Positions 21,047-30,349 of a stretch of 64,000 nt of DNA are shown here, piece after piece; the stretch's first letter is position 1, and every line of letters begins with the position of its first letter. The notes under the pieces are model-generated. The model saw nothing but the letters and a program-made list of their open reading frames with translations, searched no databases and was not told where the DNA came from. This DNA comes from Pectobacterium sp. A5351 (lineage in GTDB: Bacteria > Pseudomonadota > Gammaproteobacteria > Enterobacterales > Enterobacteriaceae). The position numbers and the translations under genes are program-made. The stretch is from NCBI RefSeq assembly GCF_028335745.1, contig NZ_CP116477.1, forward strand, positions 2,852,001-2,916,000, in the 5' to 3' direction.

Positions 21047-22741
21047 ATGCGCGGCGCCCTCAGGCGGCCGCGCCTCTTTTTTTCCCCACTTCGCATCGCT
21101 GCCGTTGTCATTGCGCTCGGCGTACTGGCCCCGCTGGTTTCCCTGCTTTGGCTAGCCGCTGGCGCAGGTGTCAGCCATTGGGATCATCTGATGCGCTACG
21201 TGCTGCCCGATGCCGCGCTCAATACGTTGATTCTCCTGCTCGGCGTCGGCGCGCTCGTCATGGTAATTGGCGCAGGCTGCGCCTGGCTAGTGACCGCATT
21301 TGATTTCCCCGGCAGGCAGTTCGTTAGCTGGGCGCTGTTGCTGCCGCTGGCGATGCCCACCTACATTGTCGCGTTTGCCTGGCTCGATCTGCTGCATCCC
21401 ATTGGGCCGATTCAGGAAGCGATCCGCAGTGTGCTGGGCTACGACAGCCCGCGTCAGTTCCGCCTGCCGGATCTGCGCTCCATGACGGGCGCGATTTTGC
21501 TGCTCGGTTTGGTGCTCTACCCGTACGTTTATCTGACCATGCGCGCGATGTTTATCAGCCAGCCGGCACACTTGCTGGAAGCCGCTCGTACGCTGGGCTT
21601 AAGCGCAACGGGAACCTTTTTGCACGTTGCCCTGCCGATGGCGCGCCCTGCGCTGGCCGTTGGCACCAGTCTGGCCTTGCTAGAAACGCTGAATGATATT
21701 GGTGCCTCCGAGTTCCTTGGGGTGAATACACTAACCGTGACGGTTTACACTACCTGGGTCACCCGTTCGGATTTACCAGCAGCGGCACAAATTGCCTGCA
21801 CCATGCTGACGGTGGTCATCCTGCTGCTGACGCTGGAATATTACGGTCGGAAAAATCAGCGCTATGGCACCAGCCGACAGATGCGCGGCATCGTGCCCGC
21901 GCCGTTGAAAGGGGGGCGCGCCTGGCTGGCAACCTGCGCGACGGTATTACCGATCCTACTTGGCTTCATCGCCCCTGCCCTCTTTCTGACCTGGGAAAGC
22001 GCCAAACGGCTGGGCGATAGCGTGACGATCTCCGCCGGACTGATACAGTCGTTACAGAACTCGCTCCTGCTGGCCGTTGGCGTCACGCTGGTCGTGACGT
22101 TCGTCAGCCTGATTATTGCGTGGTATGCCCGTCATTCGGCCATTACCGACCGATCACCGGAACGTCGCCGCACCCTACTGAGAATCGCGTCGCTGGGCTA
22201 TGCTGTGCCCGGTACGGTGCTGGCGATTGGCCTGATGACACCCGGCATGGCAACGGATAATTTCCTCGCTGGATTGATGGGCTATAAGGGATTGCCGCTG
22301 CTTTCCGCGGGTATCCTGCTGGTTATCTGCTGCGCGATTCGCTTTATGGCGATTGGCATTGGCGCGCTTGATGCCGGGCTGACACGCATTCCTCCCGTGA
22401 TGGAGCAGGCGTCGAGACTGCTGGGCGAAAGTGAATTTGTCACGTTTTTCCGCGTACACCTTCCCCTACTGCGCCCGGCGCTGGTGACCAGTGCGCTGCT
22501 GGTGTTTGCCGACGCGATGAAAGAACTCCCCGCCACACTGCTGCTGCGACCAGTCAATTTCGAGACGCTGGCGACCGTGCTCTATGCCGAAGCCGCCAGA
22601 GGCACCTATGAAGAAGGCGCGATTGCCGCACTGCTGATTGTCATGGCCGGCACGCTTCCCGTCGTGCTGCTGGCACGCAGCCAGTTAAAAAACGCCAGTG
22701 GAGAAACAATGAAAATCATGAGGAAGAGTCAAGGTGTCTGA
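21047..22741 (+). CDS. Ferric iron ABC transporter, fused permease (FbpB/SfuB type)
   Basis: This inner-membrane permease contains two fused BPD-type halves with about twelve helices. Each half has the ATPase-contact EAA loop: EAARTLGLSATGTFLHVALPMARPAL near 180-205 and EQASRLLGESEFVTFFRVHLPLLRPAL near 460-485. ATG 21047 lies 17 bp past the upstream stop and gives MRGALRRP, 564 residues. A TTG at 21014 is also in frame and would overlap; the start is not certain. It overlaps the ATPase gene by 8 bp. Confidence 0.92.
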   Translation: MRGALRRPRLFFSPLRIAAVVIALGVLAPLVSLLWLAAGAGVSHWDHLMRYVLPDAALNTLILLLGVGALVMVIGAGCAWLVTAFDFPGRQFVSWALLLPLAMPTYIVAFAWLDLLHPIGPIQEAIRSVLGYDSPRQFRLPDLRSMTGAILLLGLVLYPYVYLTMRAMFISQPAHLLEAARTLGLSATGTFLHVALPMARPALAVGTSLALLETLNDIGASEFLGVNTLTVTVYTTWVTRSDLPAAAQIACTMLTVVILLLTLEYYGRKNQRYGTSRQMRGIVPAPLKGGRAWLATCATVLPILLGFIAPALFLTWESAKRLGDSVTISAGLIQSLQNSLLLAVGVTLVVTFVSLIIAWYARHSAITDRSPERRRTLLRIASLGYAVPGTVLAIGLMTPGMATDNFLAGLMGYKGLPLLSAGILLVICCAIRFMAIGIGALDAGLTRIPPVMEQASRLLGESEFVTFFRVHLPLLRPALVTSALLVFADAMKELPATLLLRPVNFETLATVLYAEAARGTYEEGAIAALLIVMAGTLPVVLLARSQLKNASGETMKIMRKSQGV

Positions 22742-23423
22742 GGCTACACTCGTTCTGAATAATGTCCACGTCGCCTACGGGCACAAGCATGATATTCATC
22801 ACGTGCTGAACGGTTTTTCCATGCAGGTTGCCGCCGGTGAACTGGCCTGCCTGCTGGGTGCATCAGGATGCGGTAAAACCACGGCGTTACGCGCAATTGC
22901 CGGTTTTGAGCACCTGACTCAGGGAACGATTCACGTCGGCGGACGCTGCGTAGCCGGCCCCGACGTGCATCTGCCGCCGGAACAGCGCAACGTCGGCATG
23001 GTGTTTCAGGACTATGCGCTGTTTCCCCACCTGACCGCCGCGCAGAATATTGCCTTTGGCCTGAGAAAACAGCCGCAAGATCTACAGCAATCACGCGTCC
23101 ACGCCATGCTGGAACTGGTCGATCTGGCCGCGCTGGCGCAGCGCTACCCGCATGAGATGTCCGGCGGGCAACAGCAGCGTATCGCGCTTGCGCGGGCATT
23201 GGCCCCGCAGCCTGCCGTGCTACTGCTCGACGAACCGCTATCCAGCCTCGACCCCGACAGCCGCAAACGACTGGGGCAAGAAGTGCGCGACATCCTGCGC
23301 GACGCCGGACAAACCGCGCTTCTGGTCACACACAGTGAACAGGAAGCCGAATTGATGGCCAGCCATATTGGCTATTTGAAAGAAGGTAAGCTCGATACTA
23401 TTTCGATGAACCGAGACGGTTGA
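22734..23423 (+). CDS. Ferric iron ABC transporter, ATPase (short, no C-terminal domain)
   Basis: It powers ferric import through the permease. In 229 residues it carries Walker A (GASGCGKT, near 41-48), Q-loop (VFQDYALFPHLT), signature (MSGGQQQR), Walker B (VLLLDEPLSSLDP) and switch histidine (LLVTHSEQEA). Family members such as FbpC usually have about 340-350 residues with a C-terminal TOBE-type regulatory domain; that part is absent and the frame ends normally. Translation starts at GTG 22734, inside the permease gene. Confidence 0.92.
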   Translation: MSEATLVLNNVHVAYGHKHDIHHVLNGFSMQVAAGELACLLGASGCGKTTALRAIAGFEHLTQGTIHVGGRCVAGPDVHLPPEQRNVGMVFQDYALFPHLTAAQNIAFGLRKQPQDLQQSRVHAMLELVDLAALAQRYPHEMSGGQQQRIALARALAPQPAVLLLDEPLSSLDPDSRKRLGQEVRDILRDAGQTALLVTHSEQEAELMASHIGYLKEGKLDTISMNRDG

Positions 23424-23499
23424 TTCAGTGGCTCGCCCCTGACAACATGGGAAATAATGAGTATGATTAAATCCTATCGGTAAGTTCAAGGGGTAGGCA

Positions 23500-23778
23500 A
23501 TGAGAACAACACAACAGATGAGTATAACGCTACCGAATGAAATGGCTGCTCAGGTGAAAGCCCGAGTTGCCAGCGGTGAATACGCGTCAGAAAGTGAGGT
23601 TATTCGGGAAGGACTTCGAGCGCTGATTGCACGCGATAATGCAGTAGAGAGTTGGCTGCAAGAACAAGTCGTTCCCGCCTGGAACGCGCTGCAACGCGGT
23701 GAAACAGAAAGCCTCAGCAGTAGCGACATTAGAAACAGATTAAAAGCCGAGTTCAGGAAGATGACCGGAGAAGAGTAA
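23500..23778 (+). CDS. parD: ParD-family antitoxin
   Basis: The 92-residue protein has an N-terminal ribbon-helix-helix DNA-binding domain (QMSITLPNEMAAQVKARVASG, then YASESEVIREGLRAL) and an acidic/polar C-terminal part that would wrap the toxin. It should neutralise the next gene product and repress the operon. ATG 23500 follows AAGGGG. Its stop shares one base with the toxin start, typical of toxin-antitoxin pairs. Confidence 0.92.
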   Translation: MRTTQQMSITLPNEMAAQVKARVASGEYASESEVIREGLRALIARDNAVESWLQEQVVPAWNALQRGETESLSSSDIRNRLKAEFRKMTGEE

Positions 23779-24098
23779 TGGATTACAGGGTCGTATTCGC
23801 ACCGGAAGCGGAAGAACAACTGGCAGCACTGTACCGCTACATAGCGAAAGTTGCCTCGCCCAAAACCGCACTCAGCTATACCGAAAGCATTGTCAGTTAT
23901 TGCGAATCGCTTGAGTTATTCCCTGAAAGAGGAAACCAACGCAGCGATATCTTACCAGGGCTTCGTGTTACCAATCATCGTAAAAGAACACTCATTGCTT
24001 TTATGGTGGAAAAAGAGAAAAAAGCGGTAACGGTTCTGGGCATTTGGCATGGCGGTCAGGATTATGAAAGCGACCTGCTGTCAGATAAAACTGATTAA
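23778..24098 (+). CDS. parE: ParE-family toxin
   Basis: The 106-residue protein has the RelE/ParE fold: VVFAPEAEEQLAALYRYIA, YCESLELFPERGNQR, DILPGLRVTNHRKRTLIAFMV and VLGIWHGGQDYE. ParE toxins block DNA gyrase; that activity is inferred from family. The gene overlaps parD by one base. The pair is flanked by metabolic genes, with no other mobile-element signs nearby. Confidence 0.92.
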   Translation: MDYRVVFAPEAEEQLAALYRYIAKVASPKTALSYTESIVSYCESLELFPERGNQRSDILPGLRVTNHRKRTLIAFMVEKEKKAVTVLGIWHGGQDYESDLLSDKTD

Positions 24099-24107
24099 AA
24101 ATATTTT

Positions 24108-24121
24108 GTTAGCTAGCTAAC
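24108..24121. repeat. Perfect 14-base palindrome after parE
   Basis: GTTAGCTAGCTAAC is fully self-complementary and starts 10 bp past the parE stop. It could terminate, or be the footprint of the module's insertion; nothing decides. Confidence 0.45.
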
Positions 24122-24200
24122 TTTCCCAAGTACATTATGGCAGTAACCTACAGATTATCTATAAGCCACTGCCCATTCTTACGTTCGTTTGCCAGTATCG

Positions 24201-25037
24201 CTACACCTTGCCCTGTCGGTGTTTATCCGCATAGTCGGGGCTGTTGATCCATTGGTGATCCGCTTCCCAGGTGAAACGCCACTGGCGCGTCGGGCCTGCC
24301 ATCACATTCAGATAATAGCTGTCATAGCCTGCGATGGTGGCGACCGGGTGGTAGCCACGCGGCACCTGCACCACGTCTTTATCGTAGACCGCCATGCATT
24401 CATCTAATGAACGGTCATCGGTATAGACACGTTGCAGGCAGAACCCCTGCCCTGGATTCAAACGATGATAGTAAGTTTCTTCCAGATAGGTTTCCTGCGG
24501 CGGATTATCGACATCGTGCTTGTGGCTGGGATAGGAGCTGGTACAGCCTTCATCAGTGTACACTTCGACCACCAGCAGGCTGTCTGCCGCGTTGTTCTCC
24601 GGCAAAATATTATGCACATAGCGCTGATTATTGCCGGCACCACGCTGTTCGGCGTCGATATCCTGCGGAGCGATCAGCCGGGTTGGATGCGTGCCAAACC
24701 CCGGTGCGGCACAAACGGCCAGCTCCAGCGCCGTGTGCGCCGTGACCGTCACCGCCTCTCCCGCCGTGACATAAACCGCATAAGGCTTTCTGCGCTCAAA
24801 CGGGCTCATTCTGTCGCCAATTTGCTCGAAGCGCTCACTCGGCGTGACAACCGTCGCTTTGCCGCTCACCAGCACCAGACAGCGTTCGTTATCGCTGGCA
24901 GGTAGTGATAGCACCTGTTCCGGTGCCAGTTGATATACCTCGAACCCCACGTATCGCCAGCCCGCCGTTTCCGGCGTGATGTGCTGCGTACGGCCATGTT
25001 CGTCAGGGGCGCGATGGCGTGATAACAGTCGGGACAT
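24201..25037 (-). CDS. iolB: 5-deoxy-glucuronate isomerase IolB
   Basis: IolB converts 5-deoxy-D-glucuronate to 2-deoxy-5-keto-D-gluconate in myo-inositol breakdown. The 278-residue bicupin shows the metal-binding motif in SYPSHKHDVDNPPQETYLEE and the companion region GYHPVATIAGYDSYYLNVMAG. Length is typical. ATG 25037 has GGAGG seven bases ahead. It is last in the iol operon direction, after iolE, from which it is separated by a 16-base G tract. Confidence 0.96.
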   Translation of the reverse strand: MSRLLSRHRAPDEHGRTQHITPETAGWRYVGFEVYQLAPEQVLSLPASDNERCLVLVSGKATVVTPSERFEQIGDRMSPFERRKPYAVYVTAGEAVTVTAHTALELAVCAAPGFGTHPTRLIAPQDIDAEQRGAGNNQRYVHNILPENNAADSLLVVEVYTDEGCTSSYPSHKHDVDNPPQETYLEETYYHRLNPGQGFCLQRVYTDDRSLDECMAVYDKDVVQVPRGYHPVATIAGYDSYYLNVMAGPTRQWRFTWEADHQWINSPDYADKHRQGKV

Positions 25038-25106
25038 CTTTTGCCTCCATATCTACCCCAACTTCACGCTGCCTGCCTATTGGTTGGCCAGCAGCGTGAA
25101 TACGCG

Positions 25107-25122
25107 GGGGGGGGGGGGGGGG
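25107..25122. repeat. Homopolymer of 16 G between iolE and iolB
   Basis: Sixteen consecutive G on the plus strand (C on the coding strand), 14 bp past the iolE stop and 69 bp before the iolB start. Confidence 0.9.
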
Positions 25123-25135
25123 ATATCACCACGAA

Positions 25136-26026
25136 TCAGATCAATTCCGCCTGCTGGGCGAAACGCTGCAAGTTATTGTAGCCCAGCGTCGCATACGTCA
25201 GCGGATGCGCGACAGCCGGATCTTGTTCCGCTTCGACCACCAGCCAGCCGCTGTAATTATGGGCTTTCAGGATGCTGAACACTGCCGGATAGTCGACACA
25301 GCCATCGCCCGGCACGGTAAAGACGCCGCTCAGCACCGCGTCCAGAAAACTGGTCTTGCGGTTTTTCACGTCTTTCAGCACATCGGGACGAATATCTTTG
25401 CAATGAACGTGATTGATGCGGCTAATCCAGCGTTTCGCCACCGCCACCGGATCGGCACCCGCGAACGTAAAGTGTCCGGTATCCAGCAACAGCCCGACTT
25501 CCGGCCCGGTATGTTCCATCAGATTATCCACATCCTGCGCACTTTCAATCACCGTCCCCATATGGTGATGATAGGCAATCTGCACACCCTGACTTTGCGT
25601 GTAGCGCGCAAACTCGGTCAGCTTTTTGCCGTATTCCGGCCAGCGCTCTTCCGGGAAACGCGGACGCAGATGGACCGGTTTCTGTTGGTCGCCGTGAATC
25701 GCCCCCGTCACTTCGGCAAACACCAGCACCGTCGCGCCGAGGTCACGCAGCAACGCCAGATGCCCCTGCACGGCTTCAATCTCTTCTTCCACTGAACGGG
25801 TGAGCAGTTCGCCGGAATACCAGCCGGAGACTAAGCGCAGATCGTGCGCTTGCAGAATAGGCCCCAGCACGCTGGCCTGACGCGGGAATTTGTTGCCTAA
25901 TTCAAAACCGACGAAGCCGGCCTGCCGCCCTTCACTCAGGCAGGTTTCCAGCGGCGTTTCCGCGCCCAGAGAAGGCAGATCGTCATTGGTCCAGGTGAGT
26001 GGATTAATACCAAGTTGAACGGTCAT
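25136..26026 (-). CDS. iolE: Myo-inosose-2 dehydratase IolE
   Basis: IolE dehydrates scyllo-inosose to 3D-trihydroxycyclohexane-1,2-dione. The 296-residue protein is a xylose isomerase-like TIM barrel with the family start (GINPLTWTNDDLPSLG) and metal ligands in YHHHMGTVIES, LLLDTGHFTFAG and WLVVEAEQDPA. ATG 26026 has AAAGGGAC five bases ahead; an upstream in-frame start at 26062 lacks such a site. Confidence 0.96.
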   Translation of the reverse strand: MTVQLGINPLTWTNDDLPSLGAETPLETCLSEGRQAGFVGFELGNKFPRQASVLGPILQAHDLRLVSGWYSGELLTRSVEEEIEAVQGHLALLRDLGATVLVFAEVTGAIHGDQQKPVHLRPRFPEERWPEYGKKLTEFARYTQSQGVQIAYHHHMGTVIESAQDVDNLMEHTGPEVGLLLDTGHFTFAGADPVAVAKRWISRINHVHCKDIRPDVLKDVKNRKTSFLDAVLSGVFTVPGDGCVDYPAVFSILKAHNYSGWLVVEAEQDPAVAHPLTYATLGYNNLQRFAQQAELI

Positions 26027-26050
26027 GTTATGTCCCTTTATTGAAATAGA

Positions 26051-26172
<122 letters not shown>

Positions 26173-26185
26173 GCACAAAAACGGG

Positions 26186-28090
26186 TTAACCGCGCTGCCG
26201 CCAGACGGCGATCAGTTGCAGGTAGTTATGCTTAACTTGCTCAATCAATTCGGCGTCGTCGATCTCGTTACGCAGCCACTTTTGTGCTGGCTGAGCAAAC
26301 AGGGTGCGACCAACGGCAAAGCCTTTCACTATCGGGAAACCGACGGCGGCGCTGAAGCCCTGTTGCAGCGTTTCCAGCGGCGCATCCAGCCCCAGAATGA
26401 CCACGCCCCGACAGTAGGGATCGCGTTCTGCCAGCAGCGGCGTAAGCTGCGCCCAGCCTTCGGAGGACAGCGGCGGCAATTTCCACCAGTCTGGCCGCAC
26501 GCCGAGGTTGTAGAAGCGTTGAATCGCACGCAGATAAAGCGCATCGCTATGCGGCATCCCCGCCGGCAGAATGACTTCAAGCAGCAGTTCATGGCCGGAT
26601 TGACGACAGGCCTGATAGACCTCCATCACCTTCATTTCCTGCTCGCGCCGCAGCGCGTGAGCGTCTTCCGGATGGAAGAACACCAGACATTTCACGACAT
26701 GTTCTAGCGGCCAACTCACCAGTTGTGAACCAATGTTGCCGCGCTCCATCATTAACGGGCGCGATCCCGGCAGCTCAATCGGTCGGCCAATCCACCAGCC
26801 TTTTCCTGTAATGTCGTTCAGCGCATCCTGCCCGAACGTACCGTCGCACAGCAGCCCCGCTTTGCCCTCCAGTCCTGCCTGCTGCGCCGCATCATAGCTG
26901 GCACGCAGAATCAGTTTCTTCAACGCGGGGATGCGGCTGATTTCTGTGCCACAATTCAGCGCCATGTCTTCCAGTTGGCTACGGTGATCGAACGCGATCA
27001 CGCACAGTTCATGCCACTGCTTACGACGCGTCGTGACGCGGTGCAGATGGTTAAGCTCTTCGTCCAAATCGGGACGAGGCACGTTCGCCGCTCGCGCTAG
27101 ATAGTTATCCAATTCGATCTTGCTCGGCATAGCTGGCGCACAGCCGTGGCGCGACACCACCAGCGCGCCGCAGGCGTTGGCGTACGCACAGGCCTTCTCC
27201 CAACCTTCGCCGTTGAGGTAGCCCCGCAGCAGGCCAGACATAAACGCATCACCCGCGCCCAGTACATTCAGCACATCCACGCGTACGCCTTTGATCGTGA
27301 TGCCTTTATCCAGATGGTCGGGGATAGCGTGGCTAAACACCGAGCAGCCCAGCGCCCCGCGTTTGCACACCAGCTCCGCCTGCGTGTGCTGCCGCACCGT
27401 GCGCAACGCCTGCAAGGTATCCGTGCTGCCGCCCGCAATGTGGAACTCTTCCTCGGTGCCGACAATCACGTCGAACAGCGACAGCACCTGCTGCAACTGC
27501 TCGGTAACCGCCTGCGCTTCAACAAAGCGGGTTTCACCGTCGCCCAGCGACGTCAGCCCCCACAGCACCGGACGATAATCAATGTCCAATGCCGTCTTCA
27601 CCCCGTTACGCCGCGCGTATTGCAACGCCGTCAGCACCGCCTCACGCGTGTTAGGGTGCGAGAGATGTGTGCCGGTAATCGCCAGACAGCGTGACGAGGC
27701 GATGTAGTCTTCGGTGAAATCCTCCGGCGAAATCGCCATATCGGCACAGTTATCGCGGTAGAAAATCAGTGGAAAGGTATCGCGATCTTTGATGCCCAAC
27801 AGCACCAGCGCCGTCAGACGTTCCTTATCGGTAATCAAATGGCTGGTGTCGCAGCCGACCTGATTCAGCTCTTCACGCAGGAAGCGCCCCATATGCTCGT
27901 CGCCCACCCGCGCCAGCATAGAAGAACGCAGCCCCTGTCGCGCCGTGCCGTAAGCCACGTTGCCGGACGACCCGCCCAGATACTTGGCAAAGCTACCCAT
28001 ATCTTCCAGACGCGCGCCGATTTGCTGCCCGTACAGATCGACAGCAACGCGCCCCATGCAAATCACATCAAACGTCTTTTCCTTACTCAT
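26186..28090 (-). CDS. iolC: IolC-IolJ fusion: 5-dehydro-2-deoxygluconokinase / aldolase-like
   Basis: Residues 1-330 are a PfkB-type sugar kinase (VICMGRVAVDLYG, LGGSSGNVAYGTARQG, and NVLGAGDAFMSGLLRG with the catalytic Asp). They phosphorylate 2-deoxy-5-keto-gluconate. Residues about 345-634 are the DUF2090 domain fused in many proteobacteria and thought to be the IolJ-like aldolase releasing dihydroxyacetone phosphate and malonate semialdehyde (VIAFDHRSQLEDMA, GLLCDGTFGQDAL). ATG 28090 has AGGA nine bases ahead; a TTG three codons earlier is less likely. Confidence 0.93.
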   Translation of the reverse strand: MSKEKTFDVICMGRVAVDLYGQQIGARLEDMGSFAKYLGGSSGNVAYGTARQGLRSSMLARVGDEHMGRFLREELNQVGCDTSHLITDKERLTALVLLGIKDRDTFPLIFYRDNCADMAISPEDFTEDYIASSRCLAITGTHLSHPNTREAVLTALQYARRNGVKTALDIDYRPVLWGLTSLGDGETRFVEAQAVTEQLQQVLSLFDVIVGTEEEFHIAGGSTDTLQALRTVRQHTQAELVCKRGALGCSVFSHAIPDHLDKGITIKGVRVDVLNVLGAGDAFMSGLLRGYLNGEGWEKACAYANACGALVVSRHGCAPAMPSKIELDNYLARAANVPRPDLDEELNHLHRVTTRRKQWHELCVIAFDHRSQLEDMALNCGTEISRIPALKKLILRASYDAAQQAGLEGKAGLLCDGTFGQDALNDITGKGWWIGRPIELPGSRPLMMERGNIGSQLVSWPLEHVVKCLVFFHPEDAHALRREQEMKVMEVYQACRQSGHELLLEVILPAGMPHSDALYLRAIQRFYNLGVRPDWWKLPPLSSEGWAQLTPLLAERDPYCRGVVILGLDAPLETLQQGFSAAVGFPIVKGFAVGRTLFAQPAQKWLRNEIDDAELIEQVKHNYLQLIAVWRQRG

Positions 28091-28131
28091 AGCAGCCAAT
28101 CCTGTAAAAAAGTCGCGTAAAAAAATCGTAA

Positions 28132-29265
28132 TTAGCCCACGTCGTCCACATTCACCCAGCGTGCCGTTTCGTGTGACAGCACGATCGCATCCAGAACTCG
28201 CGAGACTTTCCAGCCTTCTTCAAAGTCCGGCCACATGGGGACGTCAGCCGCAATACCGTCGATCAGATCGCGTACCTCCACCGTTTTCTGATCGTTAAAT
28301 CCAATTCCGTGTCCGGCGCTGGCGCAGAAGGCCGCATAGTCAGGATGTTGCGGCCCAGTCAGCAGCGTTTTGAATCCCTGCCGGTTCTCCGGTTCGTCAT
28401 GCCGATAGAGTTTCAGCTCCGCCATGCGCTCCTGCGTGTAACTCAGCGTGCCTTTTGTACCGGTCACCACGTAGGTCAGCCCCATTTTGCGACCGCAGGC
28501 GATGCGCGAGGTTTCAATCACGCCGCGAGCGCCGCTGGCGAAACGCACCATCGCATGCGCCTGATCTTCATTCTCCACCTGTACTAATTCGCTGCTACCC
28601 GGTGCCGTCGGGCGTTGTGCAATCACGGTTTGCAGATCGCCGCAGACGCTGGCGATGTCCCCCACCAGATACTGCGCCATGTTGACGATATGCGCCGCCA
28701 GATCCCCCAACGCCCCCAATCCGGCGGTTTCTTTGAAACAGTGCCAATCCGCGGGTTTGTTCGGATCGGACAGATAATCCTCGTTGTGCGTACCGTAAAA
28801 ATGCACCACCTCACCAATCTCGCCGCTGGCGATAATCTCTTTGGCCAACTGTGAGGTCGGGTTCTTCATGTAGTTGAAGCCAACCAGCGTTTTCACGCCA
28901 GCCTGCTGCGCGGCGTCAACCATTTCTCTGGCATCACGTGCGTTCAACGCCAGCGGCTTTTCCGAGTAAACGTGCTTGCCGTGCTGGATAGCCGCCATCG
29001 CCATCGTCTTATGCAGAAAGTTCGGCGCGCAAATATCCACCACGTCAATGTCTGGGTCCGCCACCAGCGCACACCAGTCCCCCGTTGAGCGCTGAAAACC
29101 GAACTCCTGCGCCCGTTTGGCCGCCAGTTCCGGCGATACTTCCGCCAGCATCGCCTTCACCAGATTGCCTTTCAGCGGGAAAACCGTCGGTGCCTGCGCG
29201 TAGGCGATGGCATGCGCACGGCCGATATAGCCGGTGCCGATTAACCCAATGCGTACATCCTTCAT
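28132..29265 (-). CDS. Gfo/Idh/MocA-family oxidoreductase, probable inositol-isomer dehydrogenase
   Basis: The 377-residue protein has an N-terminal Rossmann fold (IGLIGTGYIGRAHAIAY) and the family catalytic region EKPLALNARDAREM followed by GFNYMKNP and GDLAAHIVNMAQ. It lies between the inositol ABC importer and iolC, so it probably oxidises an inositol stereoisomer or a glycoside. It differs from the IolG at 32983-33969. ATG 29265 follows GAGGTGG; GTG two codons earlier is possible. Confidence 0.85.
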   Translation of the reverse strand: MKDVRIGLIGTGYIGRAHAIAYAQAPTVFPLKGNLVKAMLAEVSPELAAKRAQEFGFQRSTGDWCALVADPDIDVVDICAPNFLHKTMAMAAIQHGKHVYSEKPLALNARDAREMVDAAQQAGVKTLVGFNYMKNPTSQLAKEIIASGEIGEVVHFYGTHNEDYLSDPNKPADWHCFKETAGLGALGDLAAHIVNMAQYLVGDIASVCGDLQTVIAQRPTAPGSSELVQVENEDQAHAMVRFASGARGVIETSRIACGRKMGLTYVVTGTKGTLSYTQERMAELKLYRHDEPENRQGFKTLLTGPQHPDYAAFCASAGHGIGFNDQKTVEVRDLIDGIAADVPMWPDFEEGWKVSRVLDAIVLSHETARWVNVDDVG

Positions 29266-29305
29266 ATCCACCTCGGTGCAAAAAAAGAATCGGTACGGGT
29301 GCGGC

Positions 29306-30337
29306 TCAGATAGCGCCGCGACGGCTCTTGGCGTAGGTATCGAACGCCACGGCCAGCACGATAATTAACCCGGTGATAATCTGCTGGTAGTAGGCCGATA
29401 CGTTCATCAACACCAGTCCGTTAATCAGAATGCCCATGATGATCGAGCCGATGATCGTGCCGCTAATCCGGCCGTAGCCGCCCATCAGCGAGGTGCCGCC
29501 AATGACCACCGAGGCGATAACACGCAGCTCAAAGGTGATTCCCGCAACCGCTTCGGCGCTGCCGAGGCGGGCGCTGAGAATAAAGCCTGCCAGCCCGGCC
29601 AGACAGCCAATCACCACGTAGACGCTAACCAGTACGCGCTGCACATTCACCCCTGCCAGCCGTGCCGCTTCGGTGTTGCCGCCGATGGCGTAGACGAAGC
29701 GACCCCAGCGGGTTTTATGCAGCGCGAGATAACCCAGCAAGGCGACCAGTGCGAAGATCCAGATCGGCACCGAAATACCGAGAATCTCGCCCCGCCCCCA
29801 CCAGCGATAGCCGGGGTCAAAACCAGCAATCGGCGCGCCGTCGTTCATCACCAGCGTTAACCCGCGCCAGATCGTCATCCCGCCCAGCGTGACGATAAAC
29901 GGCGGCAGACGCAGCTTGGTCACCCCCAAGCCATGCAGGAAACCGATGAAGGTGCCCATCGCCAGACAGACGCCCAACGCAACCAGCCAGCTCAGGCCGT
30001 ACCAGGCATCGGGATCGACGGTGGTGAAGTTGTCGCCTTTAATCACCGACGCGGCGGTGATGGCACACACCGCCAGAATGGAGCCGACGGACAGGTCGAT
30101 CCCGGCAGTCAGAATGACAAACGTCATCCCTACCGCCATGATGCCGTAGATGGAGACTTCGGTCAGAATGTTGGTGATGTTGCGTTCAGACAGAAAGTTG
30201 CTGTTCTGCGACTGAAAGAAAATCAGCAGCAAAATCATGAAAATAAACACGCCAAAGCGTTCAAAAAAGGCAATCGGGTCAAAACGTCCACGCGTCGTGG
30301 ACGGCGTAATGCTCTTAGAAAGCGGCTGCTGGGACAT
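29306..30337 (-). CDS. Inositol-locus ABC transporter permease (RbsC/BPD_transp_2 family)
   Basis: The 343-residue inner-membrane protein has about nine or ten helices and the family signature AGIDLSVGSILAVCAI near 82-97, GVTKLRLPPFIVTLGGMTIWRG and GNTEAARLAGVNV. With the ATPase 12 bp upstream and the binding protein ahead, it forms a carbohydrate importer. Inositol as substrate is inferred from location among iol genes; Caulobacter IatP is of this type. Confidence 0.9.
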   Translation of the reverse strand: MSQQPLSKSITPSTTRGRFDPIAFFERFGVFIFMILLLIFFQSQNSNFLSERNITNILTEVSIYGIMAVGMTFVILTAGIDLSVGSILAVCAITAASVIKGDNFTTVDPDAWYGLSWLVALGVCLAMGTFIGFLHGLGVTKLRLPPFIVTLGGMTIWRGLTLVMNDGAPIAGFDPGYRWWGRGEILGISVPIWIFALVALLGYLALHKTRWGRFVYAIGGNTEAARLAGVNVQRVLVSVYVVIGCLAGLAGFILSARLGSAEAVAGITFELRVIASVVIGGTSLMGGYGRISGTIIGSIIMGILINGLVLMNVSAYYQQIITGLIIVLAVAFDTYAKSRRGAI

Positions 30338-30349
30338 GCGTCACCTCCG

